Notes under the pieces: generated by a model
What the model saw: only the letters and a program-made list of their open reading frames with translations
Database searches by the model: none
Told to the model about the DNA's origin: nothing
Shown: positions 24,105 through 33,755 of the stretch, one piece after another
Layout of the letters: each line of letters starts with the position of its first letter
How positions within the stretch are numbered: position 1 is the first letter of the stretch
Position numbers and translations under genes: made by a program
NCBI GenBank assembly: GCA_947086925.1
Contig: CAMUAL010000005.1
Span: forward strand, 1 to 63,736
DNA length: 63,736 bases
From: an uncultured Clostridia bacterium
GTDB lineage: Bacteria > Bacillota > Clostridia > Christensenellales > Pumilibacteraceae
Direction of reading: 5' to 3'

Positions 24105-26207
24105 ATGAAAAAATTTGGAATGTTACTTGTTTCCGTTGTGCTTGTGCTTTGCATGGCATTCGGTATGACGGCATGCGGCGATAATCGCGGCAACGGCGGC
24201 GGCGAGGGCAATAAGCCCGAACCCGCAACGCCCGCAATCACCACGGACGTAAGCAGCTTATCGCTCGTCAAGAACGAAAAAGTAAACGTAACCGCCACGG
24301 TTTCCAATTCGCAGAAATCCGCAAGTTTCAGTCTTGCCGAGGGCGATGAACACGTTGTGTCGCTGACGACAAGCAAAGCAACCCCCAACGTGGCAACAAT
24401 AGAGGCGATTGCCGACGGCGACGCAACCTTAACGGTTGCCTTAGAGGGCGCGACAAGCGTGACCGTTCCCGTTACGGTAGACGGAATATTGCGCATAGAC
24501 GGCGATATTCTCGACCAGACCAAAGTGTTCGACGCGGGCGAAACGGGCACAGACGACGGCGAAACCGCAACCTTTACCGTTGAGCACTTTATGGGCGACG
24601 ACTGCAAACTCGAAGTAACAAGCAGCAACGACGCCGTTGCCGAACTCAGCGAGAGCAACGGAACGTACAGCATTAAAGCGCTTCAAGCGGGCGTATCGGA
24701 AATAACAATTACTCTGTCGGCAGTTAAAGAAGAAACCCCCGACGAGGGCGAAGGAACCCCTTCCGAACCCGACGCGCAATCCGACGACGTAGCGGTGACT
24801 CCCGAATACGAAGAAATTTACACCAACACGCTCGGCTTTGTTTGCACCGACGATTGGGACAAAGCGGCAAAAGCCGACGAAATTTCAAGCAAGCTTTTAA
24901 ACTTTAAAAAAGTAACGGGCGGATACGCCGCTTATATCGACGCATCTGACTTAGATGAAGATTTCATAAACTTCGATTTGGGAGATTTCGACGGAAAACT
25001 TCACGTTCCCGCAGTTTATAACCGTAAACCCGTTGTTACTCTTGCCCCTTGCCAAGTAAGAAATTTCGGGCAGCTCGACGCATACTTCCTTGCTTTTAAC
25101 ACCGACATAACGGGCGAAGACCTTGAAGTTTATAATACAATTTACGCAACCGTTACCGAAGTGTACTTACCTTGCACTCTTACCGAAATAGCCACTTTGG
25201 CTTTCCGCCTTGCGCCCGTAGAAAAAGTCGAAGTGCAAAAAGGGAACCACATAGCTGTAATCGGCGTGCAAGCATTTAACGAAGCAAGCAACTTATCTTC
25301 GTTTAATATGGAAGACTGCAAAGAACTTAAAACAATTAAAAATAATGCTTTCGACCATACCTTTATAATTGGAGATACCGAACTTACTATTCCCAAATCG
25401 GTAAGCAAAATTGAGTCGGAAGCTTTTGCGAATACGAATATAACAGTACTGAATTTTGAGGAAGACAGCCAAATTACCGATATATCGTATGCGTTTAAAA
25501 GCATGGCACATTTAAAAGAAATTGATTTGTCTAAATTATCAAATCTTACCGTTATAGGAACTCAGGCTTTTATGGGTACGGGTGATGGAACTTTAAATTT
25601 ATTTATTCCCAATACCGTAACCGAAGTTCAAGCGCAAGCGTTTTTTGGAATAAATTGCAATACCATCGAATTTGAAGCAGCCAAAAAGGTGGACGGAGAG
25701 TATGTTTCGGGTATTACGTTTAAACAAGGGGCGGCTAATACCGCATCGGGAATATTCGGAGCAACAACCGCAAAAACCATTATTTTACGAAATATAAAAG
25801 ACGCAAAAGGTAAAGGCGATTATCTTATGCAACTGGCACCGTCGATAAACAGACTGGTAATCGGTGAAGACATAGCTCAGTCTGCGCTTAACTCACAATG
25901 GTTATTTGTTTTTGCTTTTGCAAGTCAAGCAAAGACTGAAATAGTGTTTGAAGGGGCTAATAACCTGGTTGCACAAAATATTGCTGCGTCTGGAAGCAGT
26001 GATAATTGTGGCGGATTACTTGGCGATTCATCATGGATTGCTCCAACATTTTCTAGTTGTATAGCACCGATAAAAGTGTATATTCATAACGACCTTGTTA
26101 ATGCCGACAAAGTAAGCGGTTATATAAAAGGCAAATATACGCAAGACGCTTCGTATGAAGGCAAAGATGATTTAGCCGATTATACTTTGTGGAATTTAAA
26201 CGCTTAA
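24105..26207 (+). CDS. Leucine-rich-repeat (BspA-type) surface lipoprotein 2
   Basis: 700 residues. Lipobox GMTAC, Big2-like Ig domains (about 45-215), an acidic linker (EETPDEGEGTPSEPDAQS) and LRR_5 repeats from about 340: VYLPCTLTEIATLAFRLAP, LKTIKNNAFDHT, LTIPKSVSKIESEAFANTNI, LTVIGTQAFMGTG, LFIPNTVTEVQAQAFFGI. Same architecture as the previous gene but low identity in the repeats. The last third of the gene (from about 25260) is visibly richer in A/T and uses different codons from the first part. GGAGG precedes the ATG. Confidence 0.85.
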   Translation: MKKFGMLLVSVVLVLCMAFGMTACGDNRGNGGGEGNKPEPATPAITTDVSSLSLVKNEKVNVTATVSNSQKSASFSLAEGDEHVVSLTTSKATPNVATIEAIADGDATLTVALEGATSVTVPVTVDGILRIDGDILDQTKVFDAGETGTDDGETATFTVEHFMGDDCKLEVTSSNDAVAELSESNGTYSIKALQAGVSEITITLSAVKEETPDEGEGTPSEPDAQSDDVAVTPEYEEIYTNTLGFVCTDDWDKAAKADEISSKLLNFKKVTGGYAAYIDASDLDEDFINFDLGDFDGKLHVPAVYNRKPVVTLAPCQVRNFGQLDAYFLAFNTDITGEDLEVYNTIYATVTEVYLPCTLTEIATLAFRLAPVEKVEVQKGNHIAVIGVQAFNEASNLSSFNMEDCKELKTIKNNAFDHTFIIGDTELTIPKSVSKIESEAFANTNITVLNFEEDSQITDISYAFKSMAHLKEIDLSKLSNLTVIGTQAFMGTGDGTLNLFIPNTVTEVQAQAFFGINCNTIEFEAAKKVDGEYVSGITFKQGAANTASGIFGATTAKTIILRNIKDAKGKGDYLMQLAPSINRLVIGEDIAQSALNSQWLFVFAFASQAKTEIVFEGANNLVAQNIAASGSSDNCGGLLGDSSWIAPTFSSCIAPIKVYIHNDLVNADKVSGYIKGKYTQDASYEGKDDLADYTLWNLNA

Positions 26208-26236
26208 CAATCAAATACTAAACAACAGCGGCGGTG

Positions 26237-26291
26237 AATCCCGAGCGCGGAGAAAGAAAAGCAAGCGTAATTGCGTCTTGCGTTCGGGATT
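26237..26291. other. Long hairpin between the LRR gene and the second transporter operon
   Basis: AATCCCGA (26237-26244) pairs with TCGGGATT (26284-26291); within the 39-nt loop GCAAGCG can pair with part of CGTCTTGC. No T run follows, so this is not a classic terminator; it may be an RNA processing or stabilising element. Confidence 0.3.
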
Positions 26292-26352
26292 GCCGCAATC
26301 GCAATATCAAAGCAACTTTATTTACGCAACTTAAATTATAAAGGATAATTAT

Positions 26353-27909
26353 ATGAAAAAAGCAAAAAAACTCGTGGCGGTATTTGCCGTTGTGCTCAGC
26401 TTTGTGTTCTCGCTCGGCATGTTCGGCGGATGCGGATTCATTAAACCCAAAGTTCCGCTCGACAAAGAAATGGAAAAAGTTTTGCAAAACGTAGATTTCG
26501 ACGCAGGACTCGATTATAAGGGTAAGCTTAATATTTTGGTGGTTGACATGCAAGACCACTGGGACGTAATAAACGCGTTCGTAAACGACTTTAAGCAAAA
26601 GTACACAGGGATAGAAGTTACCGTTAAAGGCTCCGACAGTCTTGTTTCGCAGGTAATCACCGACCACGGAGCGGCAACGCTTACCGGCAAGTACGACGAC
26701 ATGCCCGACGTAATATGGATTGCAAACGAAGATATTCCGCAAATGGTAAACGCAAACGCGGTAATGCCAATCGACTATTTCGACAAAGCGGACGAAAACT
26801 GGGATTCGAATAAACTTGTTTCGGCAATGGTTACGGATTGCTATTTCGACGGCAATATGTACATGATGCCGCGCGACTATAACCAAATTGCAATGCTTTA
26901 CAACAAGCAGATGTTCGAGTACGCAAAAGCCGACGGCTACGACGTAAAGAGCCCCGACGAATTTGTTGACGGCAACGGCGAAATCCGCGCAATGACGCGC
27001 AACGAGTTTACGGCGGTTGCCAACACAATGAACGATTGGATGCTTAACACCAGTCGTAAAAACAGCAACGATGCGTCGTATAACTCGGGCAGTGCGGTAG
27101 AGTTCAAAGGCTCGTGGCTGTCGCTTATGAACGGCATAGCCGCAAACTTCGGGGCAGACCTTGTGGGCGAAAACGGAAGCGCCACGCTTTCAAGCGACGC
27201 AACGGTTGAAATGTTCAAATATCTCGTAGAAATGGTTTACAACGGCGTATTTTACGTAAACAGTCAAAACGGCTACGATAAGTTTGCCGCCGAACAAGCG
27301 GCGATGTGCTTCGAAAGTCGCGCGTGTCTTACCGCCGTTACCACCAAAAACAACGCCCGCAACGGCGTGTATGCCGACCTTGCGGTTGCGCCCATGCCCA
27401 ACTTAGGCAGTGCGGACAACTACAATTCAAATTACGTTGTCGGCGCGGGTTGCTCCGGTTACGCAATGTACCGCAAAACTCAGCACCCGACCGAGGCGTG
27501 GCTGTTTTTGAAAAATCTTGTAAGAGAAGATGCGCAAAATGCGTTCTGCAGTAGCGGAAACGGCGTTCCCGTGCTTACCGATTTATTGCACGACGATTTA
27601 GCGGTTTGGCGCAATATCAAAACCGAAAACGCATCCGGGTTCGGAAATTTAAGCGAAGACTTCAACCACGACGCGTTTGTTTACCGCACCGACTGCGCCG
27701 CGACAATCGGATTTAAAAACAATGTTCCGTTTAAGGCATACGCAAAAGTTTGTCAGAGCATGTCGAGTGTGTTCTTACAGCTTATGGACAACAGCGTTGT
27801 TCATGGCGGCGACCCCAAAAGCGACAGAACCGTTCAGAACATAAAAGACAAATTGCGCGGGTTCAGAAACGATATTAACAACCTTATAAAAGCGAATCCC
27901 GACGACTGA
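26353..27909 (+). CDS. Sugar ABC transporter substrate-binding lipoprotein 2
   Basis: 518 residues, CUT1-type solute-binding protein. Lipobox FGGC, then LNILVVDMQDHWDVINAFVN, DDMPDVIWIANEDIPQMVN, NMYMMPRDYNQIAMLYNKQM, the hinge and C-lobe (EQAAMCFESRACL, GAGCSGYAMYRKTQ, EAWLFLKNLV). First gene of a second transporter set with permeases at 27984 and 28981. Substrate unknown; probably an oligosaccharide released by the surface enzymes of the locus. AAGGA before the ATG is weaker than usual. Confidence 0.9.
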   Translation: MKKAKKLVAVFAVVLSFVFSLGMFGGCGFIKPKVPLDKEMEKVLQNVDFDAGLDYKGKLNILVVDMQDHWDVINAFVNDFKQKYTGIEVTVKGSDSLVSQVITDHGAATLTGKYDDMPDVIWIANEDIPQMVNANAVMPIDYFDKADENWDSNKLVSAMVTDCYFDGNMYMMPRDYNQIAMLYNKQMFEYAKADGYDVKSPDEFVDGNGEIRAMTRNEFTAVANTMNDWMLNTSRKNSNDASYNSGSAVEFKGSWLSLMNGIAANFGADLVGENGSATLSSDATVEMFKYLVEMVYNGVFYVNSQNGYDKFAAEQAAMCFESRACLTAVTTKNNARNGVYADLAVAPMPNLGSADNYNSNYVVGAGCSGYAMYRKTQHPTEAWLFLKNLVREDAQNAFCSSGNGVPVLTDLLHDDLAVWRNIKTENASGFGNLSEDFNHDAFVYRTDCAATIGFKNNVPFKAYAKVCQSMSSVFLQLMDNSVVHGGDPKSDRTVQNIKDKLRGFRNDINNLIKANPDD

Positions 27910-27983
27910 GCGGTTAATCGGGAAATCGCACGGAAACTTCCTATATCACACTTAAATTTTTACACTAATACCGAGGTTACAAT

Positions 27984-28979
27984 ATGAACAATCAATACAG
28001 CGGTGTAATGCCACAGCTCACAAAAGAGCGCAGGCAAAAACGTCGCATGCGAAGATTCAAGGACGACTTGAAAAGCTATGTGTTTTTGTTGCCCTTTATC
28101 GTAGGCGCGCTCGTTTTTACGGCGTATCCGATTATAATGTCGCTTTTGTTCAGCTTTTCCGATTGGAACGGCGGCGGAGCTACCGAAATGGGCGTGTTCA
28201 ATTACGTAGAGCTTTTCACACGCGGAGCTACCGGCAAATTCGACTTCATGATTCACTCGTTCGGCATTACTTTTCTTTTCACCATAGCGAGCACGGTAGT
28301 AAATCTTGTGCTGTCGTATGTTTTGGCTCTGTTTTTGCACAACAAAATAAAAGGAATACGCGTTATTCGCGTTCTTTGCTATCTGCCTTGCTTAATACCG
28401 GGACTTGCAAGCATGTATCTGTGGAAAGACGTATTTCAGTATGCAACGCCGAGCCCTTTGCACCCTTATCAGGGGTTGGGACTGTTTAACGTGTGGCTCA
28501 AAAAAATGGGACTGCCCACCGCGACTTTCTTCGGCTCGTCTGACACGGCAATGCTCTCGCTTATAATATCGGGACTTTGGAATCTCGGCGGCGGCATGAT
28601 TATGTGGATTGCCGCGTTCGAAAACATTTCGCCCGAATATTACGAGGCGGCTAAAATCGACGGGGCAGGGTACTTCCGCAGACTGCTTAAAATAACGCTC
28701 CCGCTTTCCACGCCCATTCTGTTTTATAACCTCGTGGTGTCGATGATTTCGGGATTGCAGGTGTTCGGCACAATGGCGGCATACGGAGTGGGACCGAGCG
28801 ACAAGCACGGCAGAGCAAGCCTTAACTTTATAGCCGTTTACATTTACATGACGGCGTTCGGCACCGACAGCGCGCAAGGTCTTGCGTGTGCAATGTCGTG
28901 GTTGCTGTTTGTGGTAATAGCCGCTCTTACGCTTATAATGTTCAAAACCGGCGGCTGGGTTAAGTACGGAGACGAGTAA
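27984..28979 (+). CDS. Sugar ABC transporter permease 1 of the second system
   Basis: 331 residues, MalF/UgpA type. N-terminal basic stretch (KERRQKRRMRRFKDDLKS), about six membrane segments starting at YVFLLPFIVGALVFTAYP, EAA loop YYEAAKIDGAGYFRRLLKIT. No strong Shine-Dalgarno is visible directly before the ATG (ACCGAGGTTACAAT). The stop is 1 nt before the ATG of the next permease. Confidence 0.9.
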   Translation: MNNQYSGVMPQLTKERRQKRRMRRFKDDLKSYVFLLPFIVGALVFTAYPIIMSLLFSFSDWNGGGATEMGVFNYVELFTRGATGKFDFMIHSFGITFLFTIASTVVNLVLSYVLALFLHNKIKGIRVIRVLCYLPCLIPGLASMYLWKDVFQYATPSPLHPYQGLGLFNVWLKKMGLPTATFFGSSDTAMLSLIISGLWNLGGGMIMWIAAFENISPEYYEAAKIDGAGYFRRLLKITLPLSTPILFYNLVVSMISGLQVFGTMAAYGVGPSDKHGRASLNFIAVYIYMTAFGTDSAQGLACAMSWLLFVVIAALTLIMFKTGGWVKYGDE

Positions 28980-28980
28980 T

Positions 28981-29892
28981 ATGCAATATAATGATATACG
29001 ATTCGGAAACGGTGTTCACGTACCGTATACGTCGCCCGAGCGAAAAGCCGCGCGGCGCAAAAACGCGATATTTACAAGCGTGAAATACGTTGTTGCTTTG
29101 ATACTCGTTGTATTTTTTCTGTTCCCGTATGTGTTCATGCTTTGTAAGTCGGTTATGCAACCGTGGGAAGTAAACGGAAGCGTTCCCGTTCATTTGTTCC
29201 CTCATGATATTACATTTAAAAATTACAGAATTGTTGCGCAGTTTGCACGCAACTTCGGCAATACGTTTATAGTAATTTTGGTAAACGCCGTGTTTATTCC
29301 GCTTTCGGCTTGCTTTGTGGCTTATCCGCTTGCGCGGCATAAATTCACGGGTAAAAAGACGATGTTTGCCATTATAATGGCAACGGTCATGATTCCCACG
29401 TCGGTTCTCATGGTTCCGCAGTACACCCTTTACACTCAGTTCGGACTCACCAAAAAGCTCGTTTCGCTGTGGATAGGCGCATTTTGGGGCGGCGGCGCGT
29501 TGAATATCTTTCTCGTTATTCAGTTTATGCGCGTTCTTCCCAAAGAAATGGACGCCGCGGCGAAAATCGACGGCGCGAACGAATTTCAGATTTTTGCGCG
29601 GATAGTTCTGCCGCTGTGTGCAAACATAGTTGTGCTTATAGCGATAAACACCGTTATAGGCATGTGGATGGATTTTCAGGGTCCGTTGATTTACTTACGA
29701 GGCGCGCCCGAAAAATACACCGTGGGACTTGCGTTTTATATCGAGTTCAACAAAGATGCGTCCGACTTCGCCGCAGTGTCGGCACAACTTATGTCTATGT
29801 GCGTTGTAATGACCTTATTGCCCATTGTACTGTTTATGGTTTTTCAAGACCGTATGATAGGCGGCATAAAGGTGGGCGGCGTAAAAGGTTGA
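28981..29892 (+). CDS. Sugar ABC transporter permease 2 of the second system
   Basis: 303 residues, MalG/UgpE type, six membrane segments (first at VVALILVVFFLFPYVFMLC). EAA-type loop DAAAKIDGANEFQIFARIVL. GGAGACGAG inside the preceding gene serves as RBS. With the gene at 27984 and the lipoprotein at 26353 it completes a CUT1 importer that again lacks its own ATPase. Confidence 0.9.
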   Translation: MQYNDIRFGNGVHVPYTSPERKAARRKNAIFTSVKYVVALILVVFFLFPYVFMLCKSVMQPWEVNGSVPVHLFPHDITFKNYRIVAQFARNFGNTFIVILVNAVFIPLSACFVAYPLARHKFTGKKTMFAIIMATVMIPTSVLMVPQYTLYTQFGLTKKLVSLWIGAFWGGGALNIFLVIQFMRVLPKEMDAAAKIDGANEFQIFARIVLPLCANIVVLIAINTVIGMWMDFQGPLIYLRGAPEKYTVGLAFYIEFNKDASDFAAVSAQLMSMCVVMTLLPIVLFMVFQDRMIGGIKVGGVKG

Positions 29893-29902
29893 CTTGTTAT
29901 GG

Positions 29903-29930
29903 GTAATCCGCAGGCATGCTTGCGGATTAC
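29903..29930. terminator. Perfect 10-bp stem-loop after the second permease
   Basis: GTAATCCGCA / TGCGGATTAC with an 8-nt loop, followed by GGATTTTATC. The T run is weak; it may damp read-through between transporter and lipoprotein genes. Its GGATTACGGATT edge recurs in the tandem repeats at 33553-33628. Confidence 0.45.
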
Positions 29931-29972
29931 GGATTTTATCGGCTTATTTGCATTAAAAATCGGGAGGAAGGC

Positions 29973-31502
29973 ATGAAAGGAAAAAAACTGTGCGTGTTGC
30001 TTGCGGCGTTTATGGCTATGACCGTACTCGGCGGTTGCGGCGGCAAAGATAATAACCAAGACGATAAAAACGAAATGGTTTTTACAACGTATTATCGGGG
30101 CGGACAGGTGAGTATAGACGCGGGCGACTCGTACACTTACGCATTTACGGGCGATTTGGGCGACCGCAACTATTTTAAAATGAATCTTTCCTCGTCGGTT
30201 GCTTTACGCGGCGTTATACACTATGCGCACGAGTATTCCGGCGAAGTTACCGAAGACAGCGAAAGCGCGGAAGAAGAATTTTTCGTGCTTGCGGGGCAGA
30301 ATCAAGACGTGCGGCAGATTCTCGACTTTTACAGCTATTATCCCGGCAACCGCCTTGTGCGCGGAATCGAATTTTTCAATCTCGGAAACGAAACGGGAAA
30401 AGTCACTTTAAATAAAGTAGAGGCGGCAAAGCATTATATCGATTTTTCCACGGTGTCGTTCAACGACAAGGAAAACGTAGAGCCGCAACTTCAACTGTAT
30501 TTACAGGGGAGCGCGATAAAACTCGGCTGTACTCTGAAATCGGGCGGCGCGATAAATTGGCTGTCGAGCACCGATAACACGGTCAGTCAGATTAACCGCA
30601 CCGACGGCAGTGTGTACGTAGGAAAATCCAAACCTGCGGGGACGGTGATTAAAAGCAACGACGTAAACCTTATAAACGCTCACGACAACGGCAGACTCGT
30701 TCAGCAGTCGTATTACGGCATTGCACCCGATAACGACCAAGGGTACGAGCCGGGAGAATACGGCGCGGTTGGCAATGCGCGTCCGTGGCACTATAACCCC
30801 GTTCAGGGCGGCAACTATATAAACGAGTTCAGTCAGCTTATCGACGTGCAGATTTCCGACAACGAAATTTACATCAAGGCGCGCCCGCGCGATTGGGCAA
30901 AGGCTCACGAATTTTCCGTTTCTTACATGGAGAATTGGTACACGGTAAAGGCTGACCCCGAATACGGCGAGTATATAAGCGTAAAAAACCGCTTTACCGA
31001 TTTTTCGGGATACAACCACAACAATCCCCGCGCGCAGGAACTTCCCGCATTTTACGGAATAGCCTCGCTCGGCAAATTCGTGTATTACGGCGGCAATTCG
31101 CCTTTCGGCGGCGACGCGCTGACCGAGCGCGAAAGCTTGGGTTTTTGGGACGGCAACAAAGATTGCAGGTTCCGCCTCACCGAAAATTGGTCGGCGTGGG
31201 TAAACGAGGAAAATTGGGGCATAGGGCTTTACGTGCCCGACGTTGTGACCGCGCTTGCGGGACGCACCGCCGGATTCACTACCGACGCACCCGACGATAA
31301 CCGCCCCTATAAAGCGGCTTCGTCTACCTATACCGCGCCTTTGGGCAACTTCTCCATGGTTACTTACGAGGCGTTCGAATACACCTATTATCTTACGCTC
31401 GACACGGTAGAGGGTTCACGCGCGCTGTTTACCAAACTTCACAACGGCGGAGCGACAAACGAATTTCTTGTGGGAAAAGAAGTCCCGAATTGGGTTGCGT
31501 AA
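29973..31502 (+). CDS. Lipoprotein of unknown function
   Basis: 509 residues. Start at ATG 29973 (GGGAGGAAGGC just upstream) gives a clean lipoprotein signal, KKLCVLLAAFMAMTVLGGC. The mature part is rich in beta-strand and Trp/Tyr: an N-terminal region to about 165, a segment with GAINWLSSTDNTVSQINRTD, then HNNPRAQELPAFYGIASLGK, NWSAWVNEENWGIGLYVPDV and YEAFEYTYYLTLDTVEGSRA. I do not recognise the family with confidence; it reads like a carbohydrate-active or carbohydrate-binding surface protein. Position between the second importer and the GH71/GH99-like gene supports a role with the same glycan. Confidence 0.75.
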   Translation: MKGKKLCVLLAAFMAMTVLGGCGGKDNNQDDKNEMVFTTYYRGGQVSIDAGDSYTYAFTGDLGDRNYFKMNLSSSVALRGVIHYAHEYSGEVTEDSESAEEEFFVLAGQNQDVRQILDFYSYYPGNRLVRGIEFFNLGNETGKVTLNKVEAAKHYIDFSTVSFNDKENVEPQLQLYLQGSAIKLGCTLKSGGAINWLSSTDNTVSQINRTDGSVYVGKSKPAGTVIKSNDVNLINAHDNGRLVQQSYYGIAPDNDQGYEPGEYGAVGNARPWHYNPVQGGNYINEFSQLIDVQISDNEIYIKARPRDWAKAHEFSVSYMENWYTVKADPEYGEYISVKNRFTDFSGYNHNNPRAQELPAFYGIASLGKFVYYGGNSPFGGDALTERESLGFWDGNKDCRFRLTENWSAWVNEENWGIGLYVPDVVTALAGRTAGFTTDAPDDNRPYKAASSTYTAPLGNFSMVTYEAFEYTYYLTLDTVEGSRALFTKLHNGGATNEFLVGKEVPNWVA

Positions 31503-31576
31503 TTTAAATACGTATTTATTGAATGTACGGGTGAGCCGCGTATTATTGCGGCGGTCTTAAATAAGGAGAAAATGTT

Positions 31577-33511
31577 ATGAAGAAAAAGACGGTTGCCGCA
31601 CTTTTGGCGCTGAGCATGTGTTTTGCAATCGGTTGCGGCGGTAAACACAATACGCCCGCAGAGGACGAGGTGTGGAAAAGCATGACCGAGCAAGACCGCA
31701 CGGTTGCAATGCTTGCTTCTACCGATGACTATAACCGCACGTTCACCCTTGGCGGCGCGGCGGACGACGAAAAGTACGTGGGCATGTTTTACTTTACGTT
31801 GCACGGACAGATTCCGCGCGACAACATTTACGACGTTACCGAAGTTACGGGCGGCGACAGCGCAAACGTAGACGCGTTTTACGAACACGCCGAAAATCTT
31901 CCCGAAGGCACAGCGTATTTTTGGGGCAAGCCCGTGTGGGATTACTATTCGCAAACCGACCCGTGGGTTGTGCGCAAGCAGATTGAAATGCTGACAATGG
32001 CGGGAGTCGATTTTCTGTTCATAGACGTAACGAACGCGTTTACCAACGCATACCAAAACGACAACACCGATGCTCTGTTATTTGTGGACGCGACTTATCT
32101 TGCAATGGAAATCGTGCATGAGTATTTGGGCAAGGGGTGGAACGCGCCGAAGCTCATGTTTTACACAAACAACAACGGCACGAACGGCACTAAGAATAGT
32201 TCTTGTACGAAACCCAACGACGACATTAACATTGTAAATACCATTTACAAAAAGTTTTATATGTACCAAAACGGCAAGTATGACGACGTTTGGTTTGCGC
32301 CGAACGGAAAACCGATGATTGTCATGACTCAGGAATCGCGGCAAATGCTTTCCATTGCCGACGAGGAAGAAGAACCCGAAAATTACGTGCTTAACCGTTA
32401 CTTCGAATTTAAAAATACCATATGGCCGAACGACCGCACCGAAGACCCTAACAATCTTCTCGTCAATTCGTTCCCGTGGATGGAAACGTACTACAACGAC
32501 AATTACTGCAAAATCCGCGACGGCGTGGTAAACGTATCGGTGGCTCAGCACATGAACACCATCCGTTTTTCGGACACCACCGCCAACTTCGGACGCGGCT
32601 ACGACTACGAGCTTAAAACCAACGTATCGGCAAATTCGAGCAAGGGTACCAACTACGAATATCTGTGGCAACAGGCGCTTAAAAACAAGTCGAAGATAAA
32701 CATGGTTACTCTTACGGGTTGGAACGAGTGGACGGCGTCTACCGTGAAAATAGGCGGCAAAATGCGCCTTGTGGATTGCTACAACGAAGAATATTCGCGC
32801 GATATAGAACCCACCTACGGCGAATACAAAGACAACTTTTACTTGCAAACGGCGCGAAACATTCGTGCATACAAGTATGACAAAAAGGTTACGGTAAATT
32901 ATCCCGCCGCCGCAATAGATATTGCGAGCGCGGACGAAAACGCATGGAAAAGCGGCAAAAAGTATCTCGACTTTACGGGCGAGTGCATTGCGCGCAATCA
33001 CGCGGGTTGGGTAACCGAACCGCAGTCGTCCGACTTTAAAATGCTTACCGACGACAGCAATAATAACGACATAGAGTCGGTAACGGTAATTCACGACGAG
33101 AATTACATTTACTTCCGAATCACGACGGCAGATGTCATTAAACCCGCAAAAACAGGAAACGAAACTGGTTGGATGAATATTATGATAGGAACTTCGCAAG
33201 CTTCCGACGGCGGTCTGTTCGGGTACGATTACGTTATAAACCGAACGCGCACTTCAAACGAGTGTTCGGTCGAATCGGTTGATTCCGCAGGCGTTTGCCA
33301 AACCAAAGGCACTGCGAGCATTATGTGGCAGGAGGACGGCAACGTGTTGCAGATAGCCGTTCCGCGTGCGGCATTGGGGCTTACGGCCGGCGTTCCTACA
33401 TTCACCTTTAAAGTGTGCGACAACATAACGAACCCCACCGACATTCTGTCGTACTACAATTCGGGCGACAGCGCGCCCATAGGCAGACTCGGCTACGTCT
33501 ACGGCGCATAA
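31577..33511 (+). CDS. GH71/GH99-like glycoside hydrolase lipoprotein
   Basis: 644 residues. Lipobox AIGC. Residues about 60-430 form a TIM-barrel-like domain with YVGMFYFTLHGQIPRDNIYD, GVDFLFIDVTNAF, PKLMFYTNNNG and LTGWNEWTAS (Glu384), the marks of the GH71/GH99/WbsX-like group, whose characterised members cleave alpha-mannosides or alpha-1,3-glucans. Residues about 440-644 look like a DOMON/CBM9-type beta-sandwich (DDSNNNDIESVTVIHDENYI, NVLQIAVPRAALG). It probably cuts glycan at the cell surface and feeds the second importer. AAGGAG is well placed before the ATG. Confidence 0.8.
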   Translation: MKKKTVAALLALSMCFAIGCGGKHNTPAEDEVWKSMTEQDRTVAMLASTDDYNRTFTLGGAADDEKYVGMFYFTLHGQIPRDNIYDVTEVTGGDSANVDAFYEHAENLPEGTAYFWGKPVWDYYSQTDPWVVRKQIEMLTMAGVDFLFIDVTNAFTNAYQNDNTDALLFVDATYLAMEIVHEYLGKGWNAPKLMFYTNNNGTNGTKNSSCTKPNDDINIVNTIYKKFYMYQNGKYDDVWFAPNGKPMIVMTQESRQMLSIADEEEEPENYVLNRYFEFKNTIWPNDRTEDPNNLLVNSFPWMETYYNDNYCKIRDGVVNVSVAQHMNTIRFSDTTANFGRGYDYELKTNVSANSSKGTNYEYLWQQALKNKSKINMVTLTGWNEWTASTVKIGGKMRLVDCYNEEYSRDIEPTYGEYKDNFYLQTARNIRAYKYDKKVTVNYPAAAIDIASADENAWKSGKKYLDFTGECIARNHAGWVTEPQSSDFKMLTDDSNNNDIESVTVIHDENYIYFRITTADVIKPAKTGNETGWMNIMIGTSQASDGGLFGYDYVINRTRTSNECSVESVDSAGVCQTKGTASIMWQEDGNVLQIAVPRAALGLTAGVPTFTFKVCDNITNPTDILSYYNSGDSAPIGRLGYVYGA

Positions 33512-33512
33512 T

Positions 33513-33628
33513 CAAGTTTATGTAATAAATAGATACGCATTGACGCAAAAAACAAGTTTGTTTTACGGATTACGGATTGATTTAAAATCAAGTTTGTTGT
33601 AATGGATTACGGATTGACGTAAAAAATC
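33513..33628. repeat. Three degenerate tandem repeats of about 36-40 bp
   Basis: Copies begin at 33513, 33553 and 33589, each with CAAGTTTRT, and the last two with GGATTACGGATTGA followed by TAAAA. Non-coding, downstream of the GH71/GH99-like gene. No terminator with a T run is visible in this gap; a short CGCG hairpin lies near 33651-33663. Confidence 0.6.
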
Positions 33629-33678
33629 GGTCGGAAAGCAGCCCGAAAATCGCGCGTTGCGCGTTTACGGGGAAACGC

Positions 33679-33707
33679 TTGACGGGGGGGGGTCTTAATG
33701 ATACAAT
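33679..33707 (+). promoter_or_regulatory. lacI promoter with a nine-G tract in its spacer
   Basis: TTGACG (33679-33684), 17-nt spacer, TACAAT (33702-33707). A run of nine G spans 33684-33692, that is the last base of the -35 box and the first half of the spacer. A gain or loss of G would change the spacer away from 17. AAACGCTT (33673-33680) overlaps the -35 box and resembles the core of a LacI/cre site. Confidence 0.65.
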
Positions 33708-33755
33708 TAAGCGTACTTGCGGTAAAGCCGATTGCAGGTGCACAAGGAGAAGAAC

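Noticed and set aside
32078..33199. 373-codon open frame on the minus strand
   Set aside because: Antisense to the GH71/GH99-like gene with its clear lipobox and GWNEW motif.
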